Source of the DNA: JACMJP01 sp046160675
Lineage (GTDB): Bacteria; Bacteroidota; Bacteroidia; Chitinophagales; BACL12
Length of the DNA stretch: 6,799 nucleotides
Assembly: GCA_046160675.1 (NCBI GenBank)
Contig: JBJXHH010000152.1
Coordinates: 1 to 6,799, forward strand
Direction: 5' to 3'
The stretch's first letter is position 1. Each line of letters opens with the position of its first letter. The notes under the pieces were generated by a model, which was not told the DNA's origin, ran no database searches, and was given only the letters and a program-made list of their open reading frames with translations. This document shows, piece after piece, positions 1 through 6,071 of the stretch. Both the position numbers and the translations under genes were made by a program.

Positions 1-1
1 T

Positions 2-1420
2 CTACATCTTTTCCTCTATCTTTTGCAGCAGCCAGTTTATATCCGCCACCACTTTTGTTGCTTCTATCTTATGCTGCAGTTCTTCCAGCTTTGTTCTCTC
101 CCGTTTCTGAATACGGGAAAGTTTATCGGTAAATTTTAGAAAGTTATTATAAGTGATCTTGAAATTTTCGCTGAGGGTTTTATTACGCCGCAGAAACACT
201 TTAAATGCCTCAAGGGCGCTTTGCATGGGTACCCATTCATTCAGTTCATAGTAAATTTTTATCTGCATGGTTCTGCTACTGAGCCCGTAGAAAATATCTG
301 TAAACTCCACCTGGTTCAGTAACCGCAAAGCCTCACCGAATTTTTTCTGGAAAAACAACAGGCAGGCATAATTATAATTGTAAGCATTGTCCCTGAATCT
401 GGGGTTTATTTTCTTGCTGAAAGTTTTAATAAAAGTATCCGTCCAGCTTACATCGCCCACCCGCAGTGCCACCCACACAATGTTCTTAAAAGCCCAGGGC
501 GAAATGAACCCGTCCACCAGCAGCAGCTCTCTTTCAATGCAGGTTTTATATAAACTGAACAGCTCTTTTGAATAATCTGTCTCCCCTGCATTGATCTTCC
601 TTATACAATAATTCTGCGCATATGCATACATGTCTCGTGCTTCGTCTGGCGGAAATTTAAACGAATGTTCGTTAAGAAGCGAGGAAAGTTTTTGAAAATA
701 TTCCGGTTTGTCATTCTCAAGAAAAGTCATCAGGATCTGGTGATAAATGCTGATGGATGGATATTTTTCATAATCGTTTTCATGCAGGTATTGGTTGACT
801 TCTTTCAGTAGTGGCAAGGTATAATCAGCATGCAGTAATTTTTGCCGGTTTATCAGTTCGCAACTGTATTTCAGTTTAGTCGCAAGATAAAATAAGTCCA
901 AGTGATCGGCCGCTTTTTGTAAGCTTTCATCATACGCCCTCTTCTTTTGCCTGTCAAAGTAAGAGTTGATCTCTGTTTCCAGCAAATATTCCTTGAAGAA
1001 AAAATCTGCATTCCTGTACGGGAAATTTTTCAGGTATTCCTTTGCCTCCCGCATTGTTTGTTCAAAAAACTTATCTGCCTCCCATTTATTAAAAGTCGCA
1101 AGCAAGTGATTATACCCCCTCAATTCTTCCTCAAAAAAACGATTGTATTTTATAAACCCTTCTACATGTTCCACTATATCACTCATCAAATAACTCAGTT
1201 TCTTTTCGTTCAGTTGTAAACCTGGAATTCCTTTACTCAATAGTTTTTCTTTCTCGAGGTTTTTTGAATCGAATCCAGGAGCATATTTTTTAAGGTGATT
1301 GTAAAAAATGAGCAACTGTTCATCCTTATTAAAAAAAGGAGAAGCCAGGTATTCACTAAAATGGGTAAGCTCTTTGGTACTGAAATTTTTCAGAAGGTCA
1401 ATCAGTTTGCTTTTATACAT
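2..1420 (-). CDS. Helix-rich hypothetical protein, probably cytoplasmic
   Basis: Complete 472-residue reading frame; ATG at 1420-1418, TAG at 4-2. I do not recognise a named family, although an N-terminal pattern like ELTHFSEYLASPFFNKDEQL (residues 17-36) is familiar from uncharacterised Bacteroidota proteins. No signal peptide, membrane segment or sorting tail is visible, so a cytoplasmic location is inferred. The chain is rich in Lys, Glu, Leu, Phe and Tyr and looks almost wholly alpha-helical. Residues about 345-412 resemble TPR-like helical hairpins (NYACLLFFQKKFGEALRLLN, then a second helix pair). The C-terminus, about 432-472, is charged and likely coiled coil. A helical-repeat scaffold is a reasonable guess; no catalytic motif is seen. 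It is transcribed away from the secreted-protein genes and has ordinary Lys/Arg content, unlike the PKD proteins. The gene ends at the window edge, so its downstream neighbour is unknown. Confidence 0.85.
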   Translation of the reverse strand: MYKSKLIDLLKNFSTKELTHFSEYLASPFFNKDEQLLIFYNHLKKYAPGFDSKNLEKEKLLSKGIPGLQLNEKKLSYLMSDIVEHVEGFIKYNRFFEEELRGYNHLLATFNKWEADKFFEQTMREAKEYLKNFPYRNADFFFKEYLLETEINSYFDRQKKRAYDESLQKAADHLDLFYLATKLKYSCELINRQKLLHADYTLPLLKEVNQYLHENDYEKYPSISIYHQILMTFLENDKPEYFQKLSSLLNEHSFKFPPDEARDMYAYAQNYCIRKINAGETDYSKELFSLYKTCIERELLLVDGFISPWAFKNIVWVALRVGDVSWTDTFIKTFSKKINPRFRDNAYNYNYACLLFFQKKFGEALRLLNQVEFTDIFYGLSSRTMQIKIYYELNEWVPMQSALEAFKVFLRRNKTLSENFKITYNNFLKFTDKLSRIQKRERTKLEELQHKIEATKVVADINWLLQKIEEKM

Positions 1421-1459
1421 TGTTCCGTGCTATTTAGGGGGTTCTTCTTTTGAGCGGGC

Positions 1460-1486
1460 GAAAGGTAGGTAAATTTCGGAAATCAA
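1460..1486 (-). promoter_or_regulatory. Weak candidate Bacteroidota promoter for the minus-strand gene
   Basis: Read on the minus strand, TACCTTTC (1467-1460) matches five of the six fixed positions of the Bacteroidota -7 element TAnnTTTG. A TTG (1486-1484) lies 16 bases upstream as a possible -33 element, slightly closer than usual. It would give a leader of roughly 35 bases. Such short motifs arise by chance in AT-rich DNA, so this is only a candidate. Confidence 0.3.
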
Positions 1487-1631
1487 TTATATAGGGAGCA
1501 ATATTATTAGCATGAAATCTAACCTAAGTAATTGATAATCAAATGCATTAATCCTAAAACAGATTTTTCTTACAAACTGATGACAGGAAAAAATCGTCGG
1601 AAACCCGCGGAAAAGGTATTAAAATGTATTT

Positions 1632-1666
1632 TTTGCTGCATTTTTATAATAGTTTCTTTACGTTAG
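1632..1666 (+). promoter_or_regulatory. Weak candidate Bacteroidota promoter for the secreted-protein genes
   Basis: TTTG at 1632-1635 and TACGTTAG at 1659-1666 resemble the Bacteroidota -33 (TTTG) and -7 (TAnnTTTG, five of six fixed positions) elements. The 23-base spacer is at the long end of the accepted range. Transcription would start about 20 to 40 bases before the two candidate ATG codons of the downstream gene. The evidence is motif similarity only. Confidence 0.27.
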
Positions 1667-1667
1667 T

Positions 1668-1685
1668 TAAACTCTGTAAACTCTG
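1668..1685 (+). repeat. Perfect 9-base tandem duplication in the leader
   Basis: TAAACTCTG occurs twice in immediate succession (1668-1676 and 1677-1685), ending 7 bases before the first ATG at 1693. It could be a small slippage duplication or part of the untranslated leader. No function is evident. Confidence 0.8.
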
Positions 1686-1692
1686 AGTAACA

Positions 1693-3072
1693 ATGTGCTT
1701 TAATCCGGAACAAATGACAAATATTTTTAAAACTGCAGCATTGGTTTTCCTTACCCTTGTCTGTGCAGGTATTGTATACTCACAACCTGTTGCAAACAAT
1801 GACACGATCGGGGTTTGTAACAATGACAGCGTTCACATCATGGTGCTAAGTAATGATGTAGGTGACGGCCTTGTGTTAGACGACATTTTGGTAGAACCGG
1901 AAGGTGGTGATGCAAACGAGGTTGATGACCTATACATTCGCTACAAGCCTGATGAAGATTTTATTGGAACTGATGCGCTGGTATACGCAGTGGAAGATGC
2001 CGACGAATTATTTGACATAGCTACAGTCATCATTTATGTACAGGATTCTCTCACCTGTGTTTGGCCGGGTGATGCAAACAATGATAAAATTGCGAATAAC
2101 AGGGACATCCTGAATATTGGATTGTATTACGGCAATGTTGGCCCTGAACGATTTGAAACAGACCTCGACTGGGATAATGATTATTGTGATGACTGGAGTG
2201 AGGAGTTAGATATTTTATCCCTTGCTCCACAGAAATTCTCTGATTGCAATGGCGACGGTTTGGTTGATGCCAATGACACACTCCCAATTCTAGTAAATTA
2301 CGGGGAAGAACATGATAAAGGCGATGATATAATGGGAGGCGATGATATACCGCCGCTATTCATCGACTTCTTTTCTGATACAATTTATGCAGGCGCAAGT
2401 GTAGCCCTGCCACTTATTCTCGGCACTATCGATTATCCTGCCTCAAACGTTTATGGACTGGCTTTCACCATAGGTGGTGGTGATGGAATTATTGTTCCGG
2501 GCAGCCTCCGGGTTACATTCGGCTCAGGTTGGTTGGGTGAGCCCGGGGCTGACCTTATTTCTCTCAATTATTATGATTCTACATCGGCGAGTTATGATGT
2601 TGGTGTTTCAAGAATAACACATACATCAGCGGGTGGCTATGGAAACATAGGCACAGTGGAATTTGTGATGGAAGATGACCTTGCCGGTAAAACTGATGAC
2701 ATTGCTGTTCAACTCATGTTGTGTGTTGGTGGCTTAACAGCGTTAAATGATTTTGGCAACCCGATAGAGATAGGCCCGCAATGTGATTCAGTGATAGTTT
2801 ACAAAATAGAAACAGGCATAGAAACAACCGAATCATCCGGAATAAAAATATTTCCCAACCCCGCAAATGAAAGCAGCACAATTTATTTCCCTCAAAACAC
2901 TTCAGGGCATGTGATAGTAAAAAATATCACAGGCAGTACAAAAGAAGTAATTGACATTACAAATACAGATCAGATCACACTCAACTCAAATCATTATCAT
3001 CCGGGAACGTACATCCTGGAAATACAAACCGGAACAATTGTACAGTATCAAAAATTAATTGTTCAACATTAA
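1693..3072 (+). CDS. T9SS-secreted protein with Ig-like, dockerin-like and cohesin-like domains
   Basis: The 459-residue frame reads in order: signal peptide (about 8-30, MTNIFK then a hydrophobic core, cleavage probably after YS30); Big_9-type Ig-like domain (about 31-117, with VANNDT, VLSNDV and the strand F-G pattern F-x-G-x-D); dockerin-like pair of Ca-binding loops (127-204); cohesin-like beta-sandwich (about 221-360, with VYGLAFTI and a GVSRITHTSAGGYG segment); T9SS type A sorting domain (about 383-459, starting IKIFPNPA, ending YQKLIVQH). Export through Sec and then T9SS to the surface or medium is expected from family knowledge. Met8 (1714) starts a more canonical signal peptide than Met1, so the true start may be 1714; no clear ribosome site decides this. 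Lys, Arg, Gln and Met are present normally, in contrast to the next gene. Twelve bases separate it from that gene, with no terminator, so an operon is likely. No enzymatic domain is seen; a structural or binding role is inferred. Confidence 0.88.
   Translation: MCFNPEQMTNIFKTAALVFLTLVCAGIVYSQPVANNDTIGVCNNDSVHIMVLSNDVGDGLVLDDILVEPEGGDANEVDDLYIRYKPDEDFIGTDALVYAVEDADELFDIATVIIYVQDSLTCVWPGDANNDKIANNRDILNIGLYYGNVGPERFETDLDWDNDYCDDWSEELDILSLAPQKFSDCNGDGLVDANDTLPILVNYGEEHDKGDDIMGGDDIPPLFIDFFSDTIYAGASVALPLILGTIDYPASNVYGLAFTIGGGDGIIVPGSLRVTFGSGWLGEPGADLISLNYYDSTSASYDVGVSRITHTSAGGYGNIGTVEFVMEDDLAGKTDDIAVQLMLCVGGLTALNDFGNPIEIGPQCDSVIVYKIETGIETTESSGIKIFPNPANESSTIYFPQNTSGHVIVKNITGSTKEVIDITNTDQITLNSNHYHPGTYILEIQTGTIVQYQKLIVQH
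2071..2304 (+). other. Dockerin-like pair of calcium-binding loops
   Basis: Residues 127-138 (DANNDKIANNRD) and 184-195 (DCNGDGLVDAND) each place D, N, D, N/D and D at loop positions 1, 3, 5, 9 and 12, as in type I dockerin EF-hand loops. Each is followed by a helix-like segment ending in Tyr-Gly. The loop starts are 57 residues apart, longer than in clostridial dockerins, because of an acidic, Trp-containing insert (about 156-182). I know this W-x-GDxNxD arrangement from other Bacteroidota secreted proteins. Confidence 0.75.
2353..2772 (+). other. Cohesin-like beta-sandwich domain
   Basis: Residues about 221-360 begin with a strand pattern ending in DTIYAGASVALPLILG, then NVYGLAFTI, a loop with SGWLGEPG, DVGVSRITHT, GGYGNIGTVEFVM and a closing segment with LTALNDFGNPIEI. 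The order and spacing of these hydrophobic strands and the glycine-rich turn before the F-x-V/M strand resemble cohesin domains. The assignment rests on pattern recognition, so a generic beta-sandwich remains possible. Confidence 0.55.
2839..3069 (+). other. T9SS type A C-terminal sorting domain (first secreted protein)
   Basis: Residues 383-459 show the hallmark IKIFPNPA start, a middle strand with HVIVKNITG, the HPGTYILEI motif (equivalent to the common L-x-x-G-x-Y-x-x-x-I) and a short basic end. These tails direct passage through the T9SS outer-membrane pore and are usually cleaved. Confidence 0.9.
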
Positions 3073-3084
3073 AAAAGACGACTT

Positions 3085-5874
3085 ATGAAAAATTTATTAC
3101 TTACTCTCTTTTCCCTTTTCTTTTTAAACTGGCAAACAGCATTTGCTGTCGACTGTCATGCAGACTTTACATACGCTGCCAGTGGCCTAACAATAGCTTT
3201 TGAAGATAATTCAACAGCCGATCCCGGCCCTATATATGCCTGGAACTGGGATTTCGGTGATGGTTCTACCTCCGATTCGGAAAGCCCTACTCATATTTAT
3301 GATGAGGCCGGAGAGTATGAGGTTTGCCTTACCATTTATGCAGAAGGCGGATGTGAACATACAGAATGTATCACAATAGAGATAACAGCTGATGGTGCTG
3401 ACTGTCATGCAAACTTTGAATATGGGGGCGACTGCCTTGAACAGCATTTTTATAACACATCTGATGTTGAAGGTGACATCGTTTCCTATACCTGGTATTT
3501 TGGAGACGGAGAAGAAAGCGATGACGAAAATCCTGTGCATGCTTACGCAGATGCTGGAGTTTATACAGTTTGCCTCATAATAGAAACTTCTACCGGTTGT
3601 GTTGATTACATCTGCATGGATATAGAAGTGAGTGATTGCAGCGGAGATTGTTCAGCAAGTTTTGAAGTGACAGCAACTGATGGTTTAAATATTCATGTGT
3701 TCGGTTCTGTAGAACCAGAGTTTGGTACAGTAACCTACACCTGGTACTGGGGCGATGGAACAACAACCACCGAAACAGGTTCAAGCGCAGGCTCCGATCC
3801 CTGGCATGAATACGATGAACCCGGCGAATATGAAGTTTGCCTGCACATTGAAACAGGCAGTGGTTGCGTTGATGAAATTTGTACGGTAATAGTTGTTGAG
3901 GAATCGGGCAGTGATTGTTATGCTGATTTTGAATACGAGATAACTGATGCGGGGGCTGTACATTTCTTTGCTTTTACTGAGCCTGGTCCTGGCGATGTAG
4001 AAAGTTATTGGTGGAGTTTTGGTGACGGTACCTTCGGCGAAGGTGATGACCCTTGGCATGAGTACTCAGAAACCGGTGAATATGATGTATGCCTCATTGT
4101 AACTTTTGCTGATAGTTGTTTTGCAGAATACTGCGAAACAATTTATGTTGAAGTTGCAGGTGGTGGTGAAGATTGCGAAGCATTTTTTGAATGGGAAGGT
4201 GAATGCCTGAGCGTTCATTTCTTTGAAGGCGTTTCAGGTGTTGATGTTGAACATTATTACTGGGAGTTTGGCGATGGAGATATAATTGATGAAGCAAACC
4301 CCGGGCATGAATATGCGGAAGCAGGAACCTATGAAGTATGTTTAACGATTGTTACAGCCGATGGTTGTGAAGATACTTATTGCACAGTAGTTACTGTTGA
4401 AGATTGTGACGGAGATTGTTCTGCAAGTTTCGAATGGGAAGGAGATGAAACTACTATCCATTTCTTTTCTGATACTGAACCAGGCCCTGATGATGTAGTC
4501 TCTTATGAGTGGAGTTTCGGCGACGGCACTTTCAGCGATGACGAAAACCCAGTTCATGAATATGAAGATGAAGGTGTTTACCTCGTTTGTCTCACAGTAA
4601 CTTTTTATGATGGTTGTGTAGCTGAATATTGCGATGAAGTACATGTTGAAAGCGGTGGTGGTGGAGGCAGCGATTGTGAAGCTGACTTCAGTGTACTCTC
4701 TATAGAGCCTGACGGAACCGGCTGGAATGTAGTGTTCAACAATGAATCCTTTGCTGATGCTGGCATAGGCGAAGTGATCTGGTATTTTGGCGATGGTACT
4801 TTTGCATATACTTATGATGCAGAACATCACTATGATGCACCCGGCGAATACACAGTATGTGTAGTAATTGTTTCAGAAGATGGTGAATGTACTGATGAAC
4901 ACTGCGAAACAATAACTGTGGGAGAAAGCGATGGTGAATGTGAAGCGGATTTTGAGTGGGATGATGATGGATTGACCGTGGAATTCAATTCAACTTCTGA
5001 TGGTGGGGGTTTGATATTTACGTATATCTGGAGTTTTGACGATGGCACCTTTAGTTTTGATGAAAATCCAGTACATGAATACGATGCGCCCGGCGAATAC
5101 GAAGTTTGCCACAGCATCATCACTTATGATTCATGTTTTGATACACATTGCGAAACAATTCATATTGAAGATGATTCAGATCCTTGCGAAGCTTACTTCC
5201 TAATAAGTTCAATCACAGAGACGGATGCTGGTTGGGTTGTTGAGTTCAATAATGAATCCGTAGGCTCAGAAATTGACCACTGGACCTTCGGCGACGGTGG
5301 CACAAGTGATGCAACAAGCCCTGAGCATCTTTATACAGAACCGGGTATTTATACTGTGTGCTTAACCATCGGTGAAGAAGGTTCTGATTGTTTTGATGAA
5401 TACTGCACAAATATTTTCATCGGTGATGAAGATGATTGTATTGATGAAAGTGTGATTGATACAACAATAGGTTGCCCTGATATTTTTGAACCTGTTTGCG
5501 GCTGCGATGGGGTAACCTATTCAAATGAATGTGATGCCTATTATTATCATGGTGTTCTGTTCTGGACTGATGGTGCATGCGGCAGCACGGGTGTAGAAGA
5601 AGAAAAGATAGCTTCAGTAATGTTGGTATACCCGAACCCTGCAAGTTATACCCTCAACATAGACCTCAATACTTTGCAAAATGGTTTTGTGAGTATGCGT
5701 ATGCAAGATATGCTTGGCAATACTGTGATGAATGTGTTTGACGGAAAACTACCTGCAGGCGAAAGCCATTTTACCGTTGATGTTTCAAACTTAACCAGCG
5801 GTGTTTATTTTGTTCAGACAATTGTAAACAACAGGGAGCAGGTAAATAGCAAGTTCTTTATCACAAAAGATTGA
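3085..5874 (+). CDS. T9SS-secreted protein with nine Cys-rich PKD domains and a Kazal-type domain, free of Lys and Arg
   Basis: The 929-residue protein has a signal peptide (1-21, cleavage likely after AFA21), nine PKD domains (Cys at 24, 107, 189, 278, 364, 445, 531, 619 and 701 open each one), a Kazal-type domain (785-832), an acidic linker and a T9SS type A sorting domain (843-929, MLVYPNPASYTL at its start). PKD domains are Ig-like spacers common in surface and secreted proteins; nearly all copies show the W-x-F-G-D-G motif. Each has four core Cys. Residues 3-840 contain no Lys or Arg; the basic residues (K841, R872, K888, R917, K923, K928) lie at or within the sorting tail. The region is strongly acidic: PKD6 has 23 Asp/Glu in about 79 residues. 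The start at 3085 is supported by the MKN signal peptide. It is probably co-transcribed with the gene 12 bases upstream and ends before a strong terminator. The role is inferred as a rigid, protease-resistant extracellular stalk or adhesin; the ligand is unknown. Confidence 0.93.
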   Translation: MKNLLLTLFSLFFLNWQTAFAVDCHADFTYAASGLTIAFEDNSTADPGPIYAWNWDFGDGSTSDSESPTHIYDEAGEYEVCLTIYAEGGCEHTECITIEITADGADCHANFEYGGDCLEQHFYNTSDVEGDIVSYTWYFGDGEESDDENPVHAYADAGVYTVCLIIETSTGCVDYICMDIEVSDCSGDCSASFEVTATDGLNIHVFGSVEPEFGTVTYTWYWGDGTTTTETGSSAGSDPWHEYDEPGEYEVCLHIETGSGCVDEICTVIVVEESGSDCYADFEYEITDAGAVHFFAFTEPGPGDVESYWWSFGDGTFGEGDDPWHEYSETGEYDVCLIVTFADSCFAEYCETIYVEVAGGGEDCEAFFEWEGECLSVHFFEGVSGVDVEHYYWEFGDGDIIDEANPGHEYAEAGTYEVCLTIVTADGCEDTYCTVVTVEDCDGDCSASFEWEGDETTIHFFSDTEPGPDDVVSYEWSFGDGTFSDDENPVHEYEDEGVYLVCLTVTFYDGCVAEYCDEVHVESGGGGGSDCEADFSVLSIEPDGTGWNVVFNNESFADAGIGEVIWYFGDGTFAYTYDAEHHYDAPGEYTVCVVIVSEDGECTDEHCETITVGESDGECEADFEWDDDGLTVEFNSTSDGGGLIFTYIWSFDDGTFSFDENPVHEYDAPGEYEVCHSIITYDSCFDTHCETIHIEDDSDPCEAYFLISSITETDAGWVVEFNNESVGSEIDHWTFGDGGTSDATSPEHLYTEPGIYTVCLTIGEEGSDCFDEYCTNIFIGDEDDCIDESVIDTTIGCPDIFEPVCGCDGVTYSNECDAYYYHGVLFWTDGACGSTGVEEEKIASVMLVYPNPASYTLNIDLNTLQNGFVSMRMQDMLGNTVMNVFDGKLPAGESHFTVDVSNLTSGVYFVQTIVNNREQVNSKFFITKD
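3151..5424 (+). repeat. Array of nine PKD domains with a four-Cys pattern
   Basis: The nine units start at residues 23, 106, 188, 277, 363, 444, 530, 618 and 700, with a period of 81-89 residues (about 245-270 bases). Each opens with (D/E/P)-C, carries the W-x-F-G-D-G motif and a 'GxYxVC' strand, and closes with C-x4-C. The distance from the second to the third Cys is 9 residues, or 10 in units 7 and 9. PKD3 reads YWGDG and has extra residues after it; PKD8 reads SFDDG. DNA copies have diverged, so this is an old protein-level repeat, not a recent satellite. Confidence 0.92.
5437..5580 (+). other. Kazal-type protease-inhibitor-like domain
   Basis: Residues 785-832 contain six Cys (785, 797, 805, 807, 816, 832) and the Kazal signature P-V-C-G-C-D-G-V-T-Y-S-N-E-C, followed by G-V-x-x-W-x-x-G-x-C. 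Aligned with classical Kazal inhibitors (C-x-x-x-x-x-P-x-C-G), the second residue after Cys797 is the P1 position, here Asp799. Cys807 sits where many Kazal domains have Ser, and the classical Cys three residues after the Y-x-N-x-C Cys is missing, so the disulfide map is probably a variant. Inhibitory activity is unproven. Confidence 0.82.
5611..5871 (+). other. T9SS type A C-terminal sorting domain (PKD-Kazal protein)
   Basis: Residues 843-929 begin with MLVYPNPASYTLNIDL, continue with VSMRMQDMLGNTV, and contain the conserved LTSGVYFVQ motif and a final strand with a Lys (KFFITKD). This is a typical type A tail. All but one of the basic residues after the signal peptide are in it; K841 lies just before it. 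Confidence 0.93.
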
Positions 5875-6071
5875 TGCATAAAAGATAAAGTTTTTTGCTC
5901 CTCATTTGTAAGTAACCGGCCCGGCATATTTTTGCCGGGTTGGTTTTTTTAACACAACTTCAAAATCTCATCTGAAGATTGTTTTAAAAAGCAACTCTGT
6001 CATATCCTGCCCCCCTCACCCAACCATTTATTTTATCATTCGTTTATTGTGTTATAATTTAAAACGAAAAA
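5875..6071. other. Intergenic spacer between the two PKD genes
   Basis: The spacer of 197 bases contains the intrinsic terminator described separately, then an AT-rich stretch with a C-rich patch (about 6008-6022). A TATAAT at 6053-6058 lies too close to the first ATG to be convincing as a promoter. No RNA gene or small coding frame is supported. Confidence 0.6.
5914..5950 (+). terminator. Intrinsic (Rho-independent) terminator after the PKD-Kazal gene
   Basis: A stem of 13 pairs (5914-5926 with 5933-5945, two of them G-U) closes a six-base loop TATTTT and is followed by an uninterrupted T run (5944-5950). The core is CCCGGCA against TGCCGGG. It lies 39 bases after the stop codon and should end the transcript of the two upstream genes, so the next PKD gene probably has its own promoter. 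Confidence 0.9.

Larger units (their letters stand above)
1421..1692. other. Divergent intergenic spacer
   Basis: This AT-rich spacer of 272 bases separates the minus-strand hypothetical gene from the plus-strand secreted-protein genes. I see no RNA gene, no convincing hairpin and no coding potential. It must hold the promoters for both directions; the best candidates are listed separately. A 9-base tandem duplication lies just before the plus-strand start. Confidence 0.7.

Noticed and set aside
387..1219. Short plus-strand frames at 387-575 and 947-1219
   Set aside because: Both are antisense to the complete 472-residue minus-strand gene and have no start signals or domain features.
1645..1650. 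TATAAT boxes at 1645-1650 and 6053-6058 as sigma70-type -10 elements
   Set aside because: Bacteroidota primary promoters use a different consensus, no matching -35 is present, and such hexamers are common by chance in AT-rich spacers.
3073..3084. Possible terminator or promoter between the two co-oriented secreted-protein genes
   Set aside because: The gap is only 12 bases, A-rich, with no hairpin.
4342..4830. Long minus-strand frame (162 codons) and similar ones opposite the PKD array
   Set aside because: They lie opposite well-supported PKD coding sequence. The lack of stops follows from the repeated, biased codon content of the plus strand; the translations show no coherent domain.
3151..5424. 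Periodic repeat of about 250 bases considered as a CRISPR or satellite
   Set aside because: The period matches the PKD domain length, the copies differ strongly at DNA level, and the reading frame is continuous. It is a protein repeat.
5875..6071. The downstream PKD frame as a broken continuation of the 929-residue gene
   Set aside because: The upstream gene ends with a full T9SS tail and a terminator, and the downstream frame starts with its own signal peptide. They are separate genes.
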